Assembly (NCBI GenBank): GCA_934636425.1
Contig: CAKUAV010000005.1
Span: 1-53,698 of the forward strand
Reading direction: 5' to 3'
From: an uncultured Clostridia bacterium
Lineage (GTDB): Bacteria > Bacillota > Clostridia > Christensenellales > Aristaeellaceae
Length of the DNA stretch: 53,698 bases
Shown here one piece after another: positions 17,274-26,273 of the stretch. Both the position numbers and the translations under genes were made by a program. A model generated the notes under the pieces. That model had not been told where the DNA came from and did no database searches. It saw nothing but the letters and a program-made list of their open reading frames with translations. Each line of letters begins with the position of its first letter. Position 1 is the first letter of the stretch.

Positions 17274-19151
17274 ATGAATCGGATCATCAACGATTTCTGC
17301 GCCGAGAAAAGCGCCTATGCGCCGCGCAAAAACACCGACACATTCTTCCCCCTGCCAGCCGGCAGCAACGTCTTTACCGGCGCACTGATGGATTCCATAC
17401 GCCATATCGAAAGAATCCAGCTGCTCGACGCCGAGCTGTGGAAGCTGTTCGTCAACCAGTTCCGTCAGGGCAGCGTGGACGATTCCGACCGCGGCTGGCG
17501 CTGTGAATACTGGGGCAAGATGATGCGCGGCGGCTGCTTTACCTATCAGGTCACGCGCGATGCTGCGCTCTATCAGGCGCTCGAGGCCGCCGTGCGTGAT
17601 ATGCTCACCGCGCAGGACGCGCTCGGCCGCTTCTCTACCTATTCTCCTGAAAAGGAATTCGACGGCTGGGACATCTGGGGGCGCAAGTATATACTGCTGG
17701 GCATGCAGTACTTCCTCGAGATCTGCCCGGACGAGGCGCTCAGGGACGACATACTCGCCGCGCTGTGCCGCCACGCCGACTACATGATCGAAAAGCTCGG
17801 CCCCGCCGAGGAAGGCAAGCTCGAAATCAACGAGGCCACCAGCCACTGGCACGGCCTGAACTCCAGCTCCGTGCTGGAGCCGTTCGTGCGGCTGTACAAC
17901 CTGACCGGTGAAAAGAGGTATCTGGATTTCGCCTCCTATATCGTCGGGCGCGGCGGCACATCGATCGCCAACATCTTCGAGATGGCCTATGAGGACAGGC
18001 TCGATCCCTATCAGTATCCCGTCACCAAGGCCTACGAGATGATGAGCTGCTTCGAGGGTCTGCTCGAATACTACCGCGTCACCGGCATTGCAAAGTGGAA
18101 GGACGCCGTGGTGCGCTTCGCCCGCCGCGTCTACGCCTCTGACATCACATTGATCGGCTGCGCGGGCTGCACGCACGAGCTGTTCGACCATTCCGCCGTG
18201 CGCCAGCTGGACGTGACCGAGAAGGGCATCATGCAGGAGACCTGCGTCACCGTCACCTGGATGAAGCTGTGCTATCAGGTGCTCTGCCTGACCGGCGAGG
18301 CCGCCTTTGCCGACCACATCGAGCAGTCGATCTTCAACGCGCTGATCGGCGCAGTCAATTCCGACGGCGTGACGGCCAACGGCGGCCTGCCCTTCGACAG
18401 CTATTCGCCGCTGCTGCCCGGCCTGCGCGGCCGCAAAACCGGCGGCTATAAGATCATGGAGAACGGCACGTTCTACGGCTGCTGCGCCTGCATCGGCGCG
18501 GCGGGGCTCGGCCTGATCGGCATGTCCTCCGTCTCTGCGGCGAAGGACGGCCTGTATGTCAATCTCTTCCTGAACGGCACGGTGAAGGCGCTCACGCCCG
18601 CCGACCGGCCGCTCACGATTAAGACCGCCACAGCCTATCCCGCGGGCGGAACCGTCCGCATGACAATCGGCCTGAACGCCCCCGAGCGCTTCACGCTGGG
18701 CGTGCGCATTCCCGCATGGAGCGAAAAGACCGCGCTGTCCGTAAACGGCGAGCCGGTTTCCGTCAAGCCCGGCGACTATGCGCGCCTGGATCGCGAATGG
18801 AAGGACGGCGACGCTGTGCTGCTCACGCTCGATCTGCGCGTCATGCCCGTTCGTCCCGAGAACTACGGCGTCGATTCGAAGGACGCGCCCTTCATCGCGC
18901 TGCGCCGCGGCCCGATCGTGCTGGCCCGCGACGCGCGCACCGGCGATTTCGTCGATCGCGCCGTCTCGCCGGTATTCAACGAGGACGGCTCCGTGCGCGC
19001 CGTCTCCCGCGCCGAGACGCCGTTTAAGTGCGTCGTGGCGCAGGACATCGCCCTGACCGACGGCTCCGTGCTGCCCATGGTCGACTACGCCTCCGCCGGC
19101 AAGACCTGGACGAACGAATCGCGCATGGCCGCCTGGTTCGCAGTGAAGTAA
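17274..19151 (+). CDS. GH127 beta-L-arabinofuranosidase
   Basis: A 625-residue cytoplasmic glycosidase of family GH127 (formerly DUF1680), which removes beta-L-arabinofuranosyl residues from plant glycoproteins and pectic side chains. An alpha/alpha barrel of about 400 residues is followed by beta-sandwich domains. The zinc-thiolate active site of the family is visible: E322 and C324 in QETC, and the cysteine pair C403-C404 in FYGCCACIG; the second member of known active sites is the nucleophile. ATG 17274 lies behind GAGAGG and a strong promoter, and a terminator follows at 19168. It is a single-gene unit. No transporter is near, so its sugar uptake must be encoded elsewhere. Confidence 0.92.
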   Translation: MNRIINDFCAEKSAYAPRKNTDTFFPLPAGSNVFTGALMDSIRHIERIQLLDAELWKLFVNQFRQGSVDDSDRGWRCEYWGKMMRGGCFTYQVTRDAALYQALEAAVRDMLTAQDALGRFSTYSPEKEFDGWDIWGRKYILLGMQYFLEICPDEALRDDILAALCRHADYMIEKLGPAEEGKLEINEATSHWHGLNSSSVLEPFVRLYNLTGEKRYLDFASYIVGRGGTSIANIFEMAYEDRLDPYQYPVTKAYEMMSCFEGLLEYYRVTGIAKWKDAVVRFARRVYASDITLIGCAGCTHELFDHSAVRQLDVTEKGIMQETCVTVTWMKLCYQVLCLTGEAAFADHIEQSIFNALIGAVNSDGVTANGGLPFDSYSPLLPGLRGRKTGGYKIMENGTFYGCCACIGAAGLGLIGMSSVSAAKDGLYVNLFLNGTVKALTPADRPLTIKTATAYPAGGTVRMTIGLNAPERFTLGVRIPAWSEKTALSVNGEPVSVKPGDYARLDREWKDGDAVLLTLDLRVMPVRPENYGVDSKDAPFIALRRGPIVLARDARTGDFVDRAVSPVFNEDGSVRAVSRAETPFKCVVAQDIALTDGSVLPMVDYASAGKTWTNESRMAAWFAVK

Positions 19152-19167
19152 ATCCTTCAACGCCAAA

Positions 19168-19207
19168 ACAGCCTGTGGACAAACCGCGTCCGCAGGCTGT
19201 TTTTTTC
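19168..19207 (+). terminator. Terminator after GH127
   Basis: Stem ACAGCCTG / CAGGCTGT (19168-19175 and 19193-19200) followed by a run of T. Bases 19208-19626 beyond it contain no gene I can support. Confidence 0.8.
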
Positions 19208-19626
19208 AGTTTCATCGCAAAAAATTGCGGCGCGCGCTCCGAGCGTTTGATGCGGCGCTGCGCGGCCGAGCTGGCCGCTTCATGCGCCGTTCTTTTCACG
19301 CGTCAGCCGCGCCGGGCGGGAGAGGAAGCGTTCACTGTGCCCTCGATTTTTCACGAAAAACGTCTTGTATGCGCGCAGGTCGGCGAGACAGTTTTCAGCC
19401 GCTTCGGACAAACCGCGCAATCCCATAAAAGAGGCGCGGCGGCGTTCTCCAGCGCCGCCCAATCCGGCATGAAGCGCCCGCCAGCACCTTCGACCGTTCT
19501 GCGCGTTTCGAAACTTTCTTCCGAAAGCACCGTCGCGGAGCGCGCTCTTTTCATTGGCTTTTCCGCTGAAAATGACCGTTTCAAGCCCCGTCGTCCTTTG
19601 CAGCGGCGGCGAGGAAATCCTCAATT

Positions 19627-20140
19627 GCGCCAGCTGCGTTCTCCGGCGGAGGATGTGTCTTTCTTTATCGTGATCCAAAACCGCCTGTGAACAACCACTT
19701 GCCCACACAGAACTGCTGAAACACCGCGTCTATGACCGATTCGCCCGTATCTGCGCCGCACGCCGAGCGCAGGCTGTCGAATTTCCCGTATCATACAAAC
19801 ATCCCCCGCCCGAGCGCGCCAGCTGCGTTCTCCGCGGAGGATGTGCTTTTTCATTATCGTGACGGTTCCAAAACCACCTGTGAACAACCACTTGCCCACA
19901 CAGAACTGCTGGAACACCGCATCTATGGCCGATTCGCCCGCGTCCGTGCCGCACGCCGAGCGCAGCCTGTCGAATTTCCCGTATCGCGCAAATATCCTCC
20001 GCCCGATTGCGCCAGCTGCGCTCTCCGGCGGAGGATGTGCCTTTCATTATCGTGACGGTTCCAAAACCACCTGTGAACAACTACTTGCCCACGCAGAACT
20101 GCTGAAACACCGCGTCTATGACCGATTCGCCCGCGTCCTC
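19627..20140 (-). repeat. Tandem copies of the mnmE 3' end plus trailer
   Basis: The block 'gcgccagctgcg' starts at 19627, 19816 and 20009, a period of 189-193 bp. Each unit contains a copy of the last 15-20 codons of mnmE (reading FQQFCVGK on the minus strand) and about 140 bp of trailer. The copy at 20081 is the real gene end with stop TAG; the two downstream copies have TGG in its place and carry substitutions, so they are non-functional echoes. In total there are about two and a half units. Confidence 0.9.
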
Positions 20141-21412
20141 GCCGGTGATCTCGCCCAGCGCCCTGCGCGCCTCCCAGAGATCGATCGAGGCCATGTCCAG
20201 CGGCGCGCCGCCCTCTATGGACGCCGCCGCCCGCTCGAGCGCCTCGGCCGCCCGCTTCGCGCAGGCTATGGCGCGCGGCCCTGTCATCATGTTTTCGCTC
20301 AGCTCGGCCACGCCCGCCCGCCTGCGTATCAGCCGGCGCAGTTCGTCGATCCCCGCGCCGGTGCGCGCGGAAACGCAGATATCCGCGCCGCCCGCATCGC
20401 TTCCGTCGTTCAGATCGGACTTGTTGCGCACGACGACGCAGCGGTCGTCCGCCTCGTCGAGCAGCGCTCTGTCCTCGTCGGTCAGCGGCTGCGAGCCGTC
20501 CAGCACGATGAGCACCACGTCGGCGTTCTTCTGCGCCGAGCGCGCCCGCTCCACGCCGATCTTCTCGACGCTGTCCTCGGTGTCGCGCTGTCCCGCCGTG
20601 TCGCTCAGATCGATGCGCGCGCCGTCTATGGTCACCGTTTCGGTCAGCACATCGCGCGTCGTGCCCGGCCGATCGGTCACGATGGCGCGGTCGCTGCCGG
20701 TCAGCGCGTTGAGAAGCGACGACTTGCCCACGTTGGGGCGGCCGGCCAGAACCACGCTGAGCCCCTCGCGGACGATTCTGGCGGCTTTCTCATCCGAGCC
20801 CAGTCTGAGTCGAGCAGCGATCTCCAGCGCCTCTGAGGCCACTTTGCGGGCCGCTGCGGGCTCGTCAATCTCGTCAGGGAAGTCGTTCGACGCTTCGATG
20901 AGCGCCAGGAGGTCGTTGAGCCTGTTTCGGCAGCCGCCGATAAAGCGCGACACGCCGCCCTCCATCTCGCGCACCGACGCGCGCAGCGCCGCCTCGCCGC
21001 CGGCCGTCACGACGCGCATGACCGCCTCGGCCTGGCTCAGATCGATGCGCCCGTTCATGAAGGCGCGCTTTGTAAACTCGCCCGGCTCTGCGGGAGACGC
21101 GCCCAGCGCCAGCACGCGCTGAAGCGCCCTGCGCGCCGCCGCCCGGCCGCCGTGACACTGTATCTCGGCGACGTCCTCGCGCGTGTAGCTTTTGGGGGCG
21201 CGCATGAGCACCGCCATGACTTCGTCCAGCGTTTCTCCGTCCTCATCGATCAGCCAGCCGAAATACATTCTATGGGATCTGAGCGCTTTGACGCGCGCAG
21301 CCGGCTTGAACGCCCTCAAAAGGATGGACTCCGCGCCGTCGCCGCTCACGCGCACAATGGCGACGCCGCCCTCGCCCGGAGCGGTGGCGATCGCCGCGAT
21401 GGGCGCGCTCAT
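20081..21412 (-). CDS. mnmE: tRNA modification GTPase MnmE
   Basis: A 443-residue GTPase that, with MnmG, adds the carboxymethylaminomethyl (or aminomethyl) group to U34 of certain tRNAs. The N-terminal tetrahydrofolate-binding domain starts APIAAIATAPGEGGVAIVRVSG; then helical segments surround the G domain with GRPNVGKSSLLNAL (about residue 220), DRPGTTRD, DTAG and NKSD; the protein ends in FCVGK, the C-x-G-K signature with the catalytic cysteine. ATG 21412 overlaps the dnaN stop as ATGA, so translation is probably coupled. MnmG, the usual neighbour, is absent; the downstream sequence is a repeat of this gene's own 3' end. Confidence 0.96.
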   Translation of the reverse strand: MSAPIAAIATAPGEGGVAIVRVSGDGAESILLRAFKPAARVKALRSHRMYFGWLIDEDGETLDEVMAVLMRAPKSYTREDVAEIQCHGGRAAARRALQRVLALGASPAEPGEFTKRAFMNGRIDLSQAEAVMRVVTAGGEAALRASVREMEGGVSRFIGGCRNRLNDLLALIEASNDFPDEIDEPAAARKVASEALEIAARLRLGSDEKAARIVREGLSVVLAGRPNVGKSSLLNALTGSDRAIVTDRPGTTRDVLTETVTIDGARIDLSDTAGQRDTEDSVEKIGVERARSAQKNADVVLIVLDGSQPLTDEDRALLDEADDRCVVVRNKSDLNDGSDAGGADICVSARTGAGIDELRRLIRRRAGVAELSENMMTGPRAIACAKRAAEALERAAASIEGGAPLDMASIDLWEARRALGEITGEDAGESVIDAVFQQFCVGK

Positions 21413-22509
21413 ACGTTGCGCAGCGGCAGTATCATGTAGGTGTAGGCGCCGCCCTCGACCGGCGTGAGCACGCACGGACTGACCGCCGAATTGAAGCGCA
21501 TGAGGAAGGAATCGTCCTCAATCGCCTTGAGCGCGTCGGTGACATACTTCACATTGAAGGCGATTTCGAGCTGCTCGCCCTCGGTTTCCACCTGAACCTC
21601 CTCATAGGCGTCGCCCATCTCGGAGTTGGCGGTGATCACGAGCAGGCTGGGGCTGATTGTCATCTTGATCATGTTGGTCTTGCTCTCGCGGGCCATCAGG
21701 GACGCGCGCTCCACGCACAGCGCCATCTGCTCCTTGTCCAGCACATGGACGGTGGTCTGCGCGGACGCCGGAATGATGCGGCGGTACTGAATGTATTCGC
21801 CCTCGAGAAGGGATGCGTATATTCTGACACTCTTCACCTCGACCAGCAGCTGATTGCTGCCGAAAATGAGCGTCGCCTCGTCCTCGCCCGATACGATCTT
21901 GGACAGTTCCTGCAGGAGCTTGCCGGGAATGACGGCGTTCAGCGGGGGAATGTTCGGCTCAATCGCAGAAACGCGAACAGCCAGACGGAAGCCGTCGCAG
22001 CCGACCATGCGCACCTCGCCGCCGCCGATTTCGAGCAGGCAGCCGGTGAGAATTTTGCGGCTCTCGTCGGCCGAAACGGCAAAGAGCGTCTGCTGAATCA
22101 TGTCGCGCAGCAGATCCTGGGGCAGATGCACGCGATGGGTCTCGTCGATCTGCGGCAGCTGGGGGAAGAGGTCGGCCGGCTTGCCCGCCATTGTGGTGCG
22201 CGAGCCGCAGCATTTGAGCGTGGCGATCATGTTGACGGAGACCGTCATCTGCAATTCGCCGCCGGGCAGCTTGCGCACGACGTCGCCAAAAAGACGGCCG
22301 GGCATGACGATGCGTCCCTCTTCGGCCACAGTGGCGGGCACGGAAACGGAGATTGTCATGGCGCCGTCCGAGCAGGTCAGGCTGATGCCGCTTTCGATTG
22401 TTTCAATAAGTATGCCCTCCAAAATGGGCATTGTGCTGCGCGCGGACAGCGCGTGCGCAGCAATGGACAGCGCATTGACCAGCTCAGTGGTATTGACCGA
22501 CAGTTTCAT
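21409..22509 (-). CDS. dnaN: DNA polymerase III beta sliding clamp
   Basis: A 366-residue clamp protein, the normal length, with three repeated clamp domains (MKLSVNTTELVNALSIAAHAL..., a middle domain, and a final domain ending MILPLRNV, the conserved C-terminal M-x-L-P-x-R). It tethers polymerase III to DNA. ATG 22509 is preceded by GGAGG. It follows dnaA by about 195 bp, with DnaA boxes between, and overlaps mnmE by four bases. The usual recF/gyrB genes do not follow. Confidence 0.97.
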   Translation of the reverse strand: MKLSVNTTELVNALSIAAHALSARSTMPILEGILIETIESGISLTCSDGAMTISVSVPATVAEEGRIVMPGRLFGDVVRKLPGGELQMTVSVNMIATLKCCGSRTTMAGKPADLFPQLPQIDETHRVHLPQDLLRDMIQQTLFAVSADESRKILTGCLLEIGGGEVRMVGCDGFRLAVRVSAIEPNIPPLNAVIPGKLLQELSKIVSGEDEATLIFGSNQLLVEVKSVRIYASLLEGEYIQYRRIIPASAQTTVHVLDKEQMALCVERASLMARESKTNMIKMTISPSLLVITANSEMGDAYEEVQVETEGEQLEIAFNVKYVTDALKAIEDDSFLMRFNSAVSPCVLTPVEGGAYTYMILPLRNV

Positions 22510-22575
22510 GGTGGATTGGCCTCCTCAATGAGTGTTGTAGGAATTTATTTTTAAGAGTAACAGTCGTATTAGTGA

Positions 22576-22659
22576 TGTGGAAACTGTGGATAAGTCAGGA
22601 AAAAGCCTTTATCCACAAGGGTTTTGGCGCGCCGAAACTCGTGGGAAATATGTGAATAA
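22576..22659. other. oriC sub-region between dnaA and dnaN
   Basis: Perfect DnaA boxes TGTGGATAA (22585-22593) and TTATCCACA (22609-22617), plus near-boxes TGTGGAAA (22576-22583) and TGTGAATAA (22651-22659). On the minus strand the boxes run into 'actaatacgactgttactc' and an AT-rich stretch (about 22535-22560), a layout like the box/trio/unwinding order of Bacillus. The trio match is only partial. Confidence 0.8.
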
Positions 22660-22703
22660 AGCCGGCGCATCGGGGGACGGGCTGTGGAGCGGACTGTGGA
22701 CGG

Positions 22704-24020
22704 CTATTTTCTGAGCGCCTGAATCGCCGCCCTGATGGCGTCGTCCGTTTCAGCCAGCTCGGCGATTTTATCGCAGGCGTGCATGACCGTCGTGTGATCG
22801 CGTCCGCCGTAGAGATCGCCTATGCGCGTCGTGGACAGTCGGGTCTGCTCGCGCGTTAAATACATGGCCACCTGCCGCGCCGTGGCGATTTCCCGATTGC
22901 GCCGCTGGGAGAGCAGATCGGCCTCGGTGACGTTGAAGTACGCGGCGACCGCCTTCATGATGCCCTCGGGCGTAACGGCGCGCGCCTCACTGGAAGGCAT
23001 TATGCTCTCCAGTGCTTCCTGCGCCATGTCCAGCGTGATCGAGCCGCCGGAAAGCTGCGCCATGGCGTTGACGCGCGTGAGCGAGCCCTCCAGCTCGCGG
23101 ATGTTGGATTCGGTCTTTTCGGCGATGTAGTGCAGCACGCTGTCGGAAATGACGATGTGCTCCAGCTCCGCCTTTTTGCGCAGTATCGCGATGCGGGTTT
23201 CGTAGTCGGGCTTTTGAATATCGGCGATCAGGCCCCATTCGAAGCGGGAACGCAGCCGCTCCTCCAGCGTCGGGATCTCCTTGGGCGGCCGGTCGGAGGA
23301 GATGATGATCTGCTTGCCGTTGTCGCGCAGCTCATTGAATGTATGGAAGAACTCCTCCTGCGTGGCGGTCTTGCCGGCGATGAACTGTATGTCGTCCACC
23401 ATCAGCACGTCCACTGTGCGCAGCCGGTCGCGCAGCTCCTGATTGGTCTTCTGCGCGATGGCGGTGATCAGCTGATTGGTGAAATTCTCGGACGTGATGT
23501 AGAGCAGGCGCGCGCTCGGGTTGTTCTGATGAATGTAGTGGCCTATGGCGTGCATGAGGTGCGTCTTGCCCAGACCCACGCCGCCGTAGAGGAAGAGCGG
23601 ATTGTAGGCGTCGGCCGGAAGCTCCGCCACGGCCAGCGACGCCGCGTGCGCAAAGCGGTTGGACGCGCCCACGACGAACGTGTCGAAGGTATACTTCGGG
23701 TTGAGCATCGAGGCGATGAGCAGATCGTTCTCGCTCTTGGGCGATTCGCGTTTCTGGGCCGCCGAAAATATGGGATTTTCCCCCTTGGCGACAAAATCCA
23801 CCTGATACTTGTGGCCGTAGCTGATCATGACGGCGTTTTCGATCAGGGAACGATAGCGCGAGCGCATTGTCGTGAGTATGAAGCCCTGTTCCAGCTCGAA
23901 ATACATATGGCTGTCCCCGACAATGATCGGCACCAGCGGCTTGAACCAGGTTTCATACTGGATGTCGTTGACTTCCTGCCTGATCAGCTGAAGCGCATTT
24001 TCCCATTGTGTCGTGCTCAT
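22704..24020 (-). CDS. dnaA: Chromosomal replication initiator DnaA
   Basis: A 438-residue initiator. Domain I starts MSTTQWENALQLIRQEVNDIQYETWFKPL; the AAA+ domain has Walker A GGVGLGKTH (about residue 145), Walker B VLMVDDIQF and the arginine finger region ERLRSRFEWGL; the DNA-binding domain IV ends with GGRDHTTVMHACDKI, the DnaA signature. ATG 24020 is set by GGAGG (24026-24030); the open frame further upstream runs through DnaA boxes and is not coding. DnaA boxes on both sides suggest autoregulation and a bipartite origin. Confidence 0.98.
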   Translation of the reverse strand: MSTTQWENALQLIRQEVNDIQYETWFKPLVPIIVGDSHMYFELEQGFILTTMRSRYRSLIENAVMISYGHKYQVDFVAKGENPIFSAAQKRESPKSENDLLIASMLNPKYTFDTFVVGASNRFAHAASLAVAELPADAYNPLFLYGGVGLGKTHLMHAIGHYIHQNNPSARLLYITSENFTNQLITAIAQKTNQELRDRLRTVDVLMVDDIQFIAGKTATQEEFFHTFNELRDNGKQIIISSDRPPKEIPTLEERLRSRFEWGLIADIQKPDYETRIAILRKKAELEHIVISDSVLHYIAEKTESNIRELEGSLTRVNAMAQLSGGSITLDMAQEALESIMPSSEARAVTPEGIMKAVAAYFNVTEADLLSQRRNREIATARQVAMYLTREQTRLSTTRIGDLYGGRDHTTVMHACDKIAELAETDDAIRAAIQALRK

Positions 24021-24064
24021 TTGTACCTCCAAAACTGAAAGCGGCAGTCTCATGCGGCCGCGCA

Positions 24065-24411
24065 ATACAATATATTGGGCCAAAACCTGACTTATCCACA
24101 GGCTTATCCACATCATGTGGATAACAGGGATTCAGCCTGTGTACAACATCGGATGAATTGCTTATAAATCATATCAGAAAACGCACGTCGAATCAAGCGG
24201 AAAGCAGGTAAATTCAGCGCCGTTCGGGCTAAAATCTTTCGGCTGATCTCTCCCAAAACATGAGTTAACAACAGATTAAACGCAACCTATTTTTATAAAG
24301 CTGTATTTCGGCGCGAAAATATCGATAATTTTGAGCCGAAACTCGAATTGTGGAAAGACGGTTGAAAGAGAGGGGACGGGCTGTTGACAGGCTGTGGAAT
24401 ACTGTGGAAAA
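24065..24411. other. oriC sub-region upstream of dnaA
   Basis: Three perfect DnaA boxes within 33 bp: TTATCCACA (24092-24100), TTATCCACA (24104-24112) and TGTGGATAA (24116-24124), with a degenerate TGTGTACAA close by. AT-rich DNA follows at about 24155-24180 and 24280-24335, and three TGTGGAA-type near-boxes lie at 24348-24411. With the boxes between dnaA and dnaN this makes a bipartite origin. Confidence 0.85.
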
Positions 24412-25147
24412 GAGGCGGAATCCGCGGCGGGAGGCCGAATTTTTCCGCGGATGAAAACTTGCATATTGAGCTTTTCCCCGGCGCGGTTTTCGGCTATAAT
24501 GAGAAAAGAGTGAATGCTCATGGCGGCGGCGAAGGCGTTTGCGCGATATTTTCGGGAGGAGACGGCGCGGGAGCGAGCGGCTGTCAGAATCACGCGCTCT
24601 GCCCGGACATACCGATCCTGCCAGAGAGGAGACGCCCTATACGGTGGTGCGGCCGAAAAAACGAGGGCCTGGCGGCGAGCGCTCTGCCAAAAATCGGCGA
24701 AAAAATTCTTTCGGAGCGCCAAAAAGACGACGGAATGCGGCTTTTTGCCGCCAGCATGTGATAAAGCCTGGCCTGATCGGGGCGCTCGGGGGCGGATAAA
24801 ATCCGGCGCGAAATTCTGAAGAATGAAATTGATTTTGTCGGTGCTGTGTACCTGCACAAGCCGCCTGTTATCGGGCGCTTGCGGCGAAAAAAACAGGTAT
24901 GAAGAAGAAGGCGCGGAACATCGCGAGACGGCCAAACGCATTTTGGACGCGTGAAATCAAGCGGCTGGGCGGCGGCTTTTTTCAGAACGACGCCGGTCTT
25001 TTATATCCTTTGTGCAGAGCGCTTCCGAGACGCGCGGGGCGCGCTGTTTGAACGGGCGCATTATACTGACGCTGATCATCTTTTTTGCAGATGCTATTGA
25101 GATACGCTGTCGGACGAGCGATGCTGAAGAGAGAGGGGAGGAGAGAT
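24412..25147. other. Gene-free stretch upstream of galM
   Basis: About 700 bp where rpmH and rnpA would be expected next to dnaA in many Firmicutes. I find no L34-like (KRTYQPS) or RnpA-like sequence. TATAAT at 24495-24500 precedes a short Arg-rich frame from ATG 24520, but it has no convincing ribosome site, no good -35 element and no recognisable domain, so I do not call it a gene. Confidence 0.5.
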
Positions 25148-25990
25148 GTGATTCTTGAACTGGAAGCCGGAAAATGGCGTGCGGAGATCGCGCCCGATGA
25201 GGGCGGCAATATCGTCGGCCTGCGCTTTGGCGGAAAAAATGTGCTTGCGCCGCCGCGGCCGGACAATACCGATCCCTGTCTGGTCGGCAGTCCGCTGCTG
25301 CTTCCGGCCAACCGCACGGCGGGCGGAGCCTTCCATTTTGGCGGGCGGGTCTGGCGATTGCCCGTAAACGAGAGCGTGAGCGGCGCGCACATTCACGGAC
25401 TGCTGCGCAGCGCCGCCTTTGCCGTGCTGGAAAGGAACGGCGCGTCGGCGCGCCTTGCCTGTGAAAACCGCGGCGAAATCTATCCGTTTCCGTTTCGGAT
25501 GGAGGTCGTCTATACGCTCTCTGAAAGCGGCGTTTCGGCGCGCTATGCGCTGACCAATCTCTCGGACGGCAAGATGCCGTATTCATTCGGCCTGCACACG
25601 ACGTTCATTGAGCCGGAGCGCTTTTGCGTGCCTCTGGGAGAGAAGCAGGAGCGGGACGGACACAATCTGCCCACGGGCCGCATGCTGTCGCTCAATGAAG
25701 AGGAAAAGGCGTATGCGCGGGGGACGCATTCCCGCGGGCGCGTCGTTTCCGGCTACTTCACCGCCGCCGGAGATACGGCGCGCATAGGGGATTTCCTGTT
25801 CCGCGCGGCGGGCTTCGATCACTGGATATTGTACAACGCCCGCGGCGAAAAGGGCATATTGTGCGTCGAGCCGCAGAGGGGATGCGTGAATGCGCTGAAT
25901 CTGCCGGGCTGTCCGGTTCTGGCGGGGCACGAGACGGCGCGCTTTGAAACGCGCATTGAGCGCGTCAGCTTGTCAAAAAAGTCTTTTTGA
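25148..25990 (+). CDS. Aldose 1-epimerase (galactose mutarotase family)
   Basis: A 280-residue mutarotase-like protein that would interconvert alpha and beta anomers of hexoses. Expected active-site residues are visible: His in HIHGLL, His in SFGLHTTF and Glu in LCVEPQRG. I prefer the GTG at 25148 because GGGGAGGAG lies just before it; upstream ATGs lack a ribosome site. The last residues SLSKKSF and the TGA stop come from the R2 element inserted at the 3' end. Before insertion the gene read ...ETRIERVE followed by TAA, as shown by the duplicated target at 26224-26240. The hypothetical gene at 26274 was then only about 30 bp downstream, so the two formed an operon. Confidence 0.88.
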   Translation: MILELEAGKWRAEIAPDEGGNIVGLRFGGKNVLAPPRPDNTDPCLVGSPLLLPANRTAGGAFHFGGRVWRLPVNESVSGAHIHGLLRSAAFAVLERNGASARLACENRGEIYPFPFRMEVVYTLSESGVSARYALTNLSDGKMPYSFGLHTTFIEPERFCVPLGEKQERDGHNLPTGRMLSLNEEEKAYARGTHSRGRVVSGYFTAAGDTARIGDFLFRAAGFDHWILYNARGEKGILCVEPQRGCVNALNLPGCPVLAGHETARFETRIERVSLSKKSF

Positions 25991-26223
25991 CAAGCTGGTG
26001 GACGGGAGAGCAAGCTCCCCCGCCACTGCCACCCCTACCAGTTTTTGCTGAAATCTTTCAGATTTCCGGGCGCAAAAACTGCAAGGAAACGATTTTTGCT
26101 CTGGAAAATAAGATTTTCCGCCGCAAAAATCGTCCCGCGCCCGCCGTACACGCCGCCGGGCACGATTAAAAACTCGAGAGAGTTCCGGCCCTCTCGAACT
26201 CTCCAAAGGTTTTCGACAGCCTG
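25966..26223 (+). mobile_element. R2 element, copy A2 (258 bp), with 17-bp target duplication
   Basis: ACGCGCATTGAGCGCGT flanks the element at 25949-25965 and 26224-26240; the target is a palindrome (ACGCGC-attga-GCGCGT). The element begins CAGCTTGTCAAAAAAG and ends TTTTCGACAGCCTG, imperfect inverted ends. The left terminus is itself a hairpin (CAGCTTGTCAAAAA / TTTTTGACAAGCTG) able to act as a terminator in both directions. Length equals that of copy A3. Confidence 0.93.
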
Positions 26224-26273
26224 ACGCGCATTGAGCGCGTGGAATAAAAACAGACCATTCAGGAGGAAACGCC

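Noticed and set aside
24520..24819. Arg/Lys-rich frame near dnaA, considered as rnpA or rpmH
   Set aside because: No L34 or RnpA motif, no good ribosome site and no usual -35; amino acid content is that of random GC-rich sequence.
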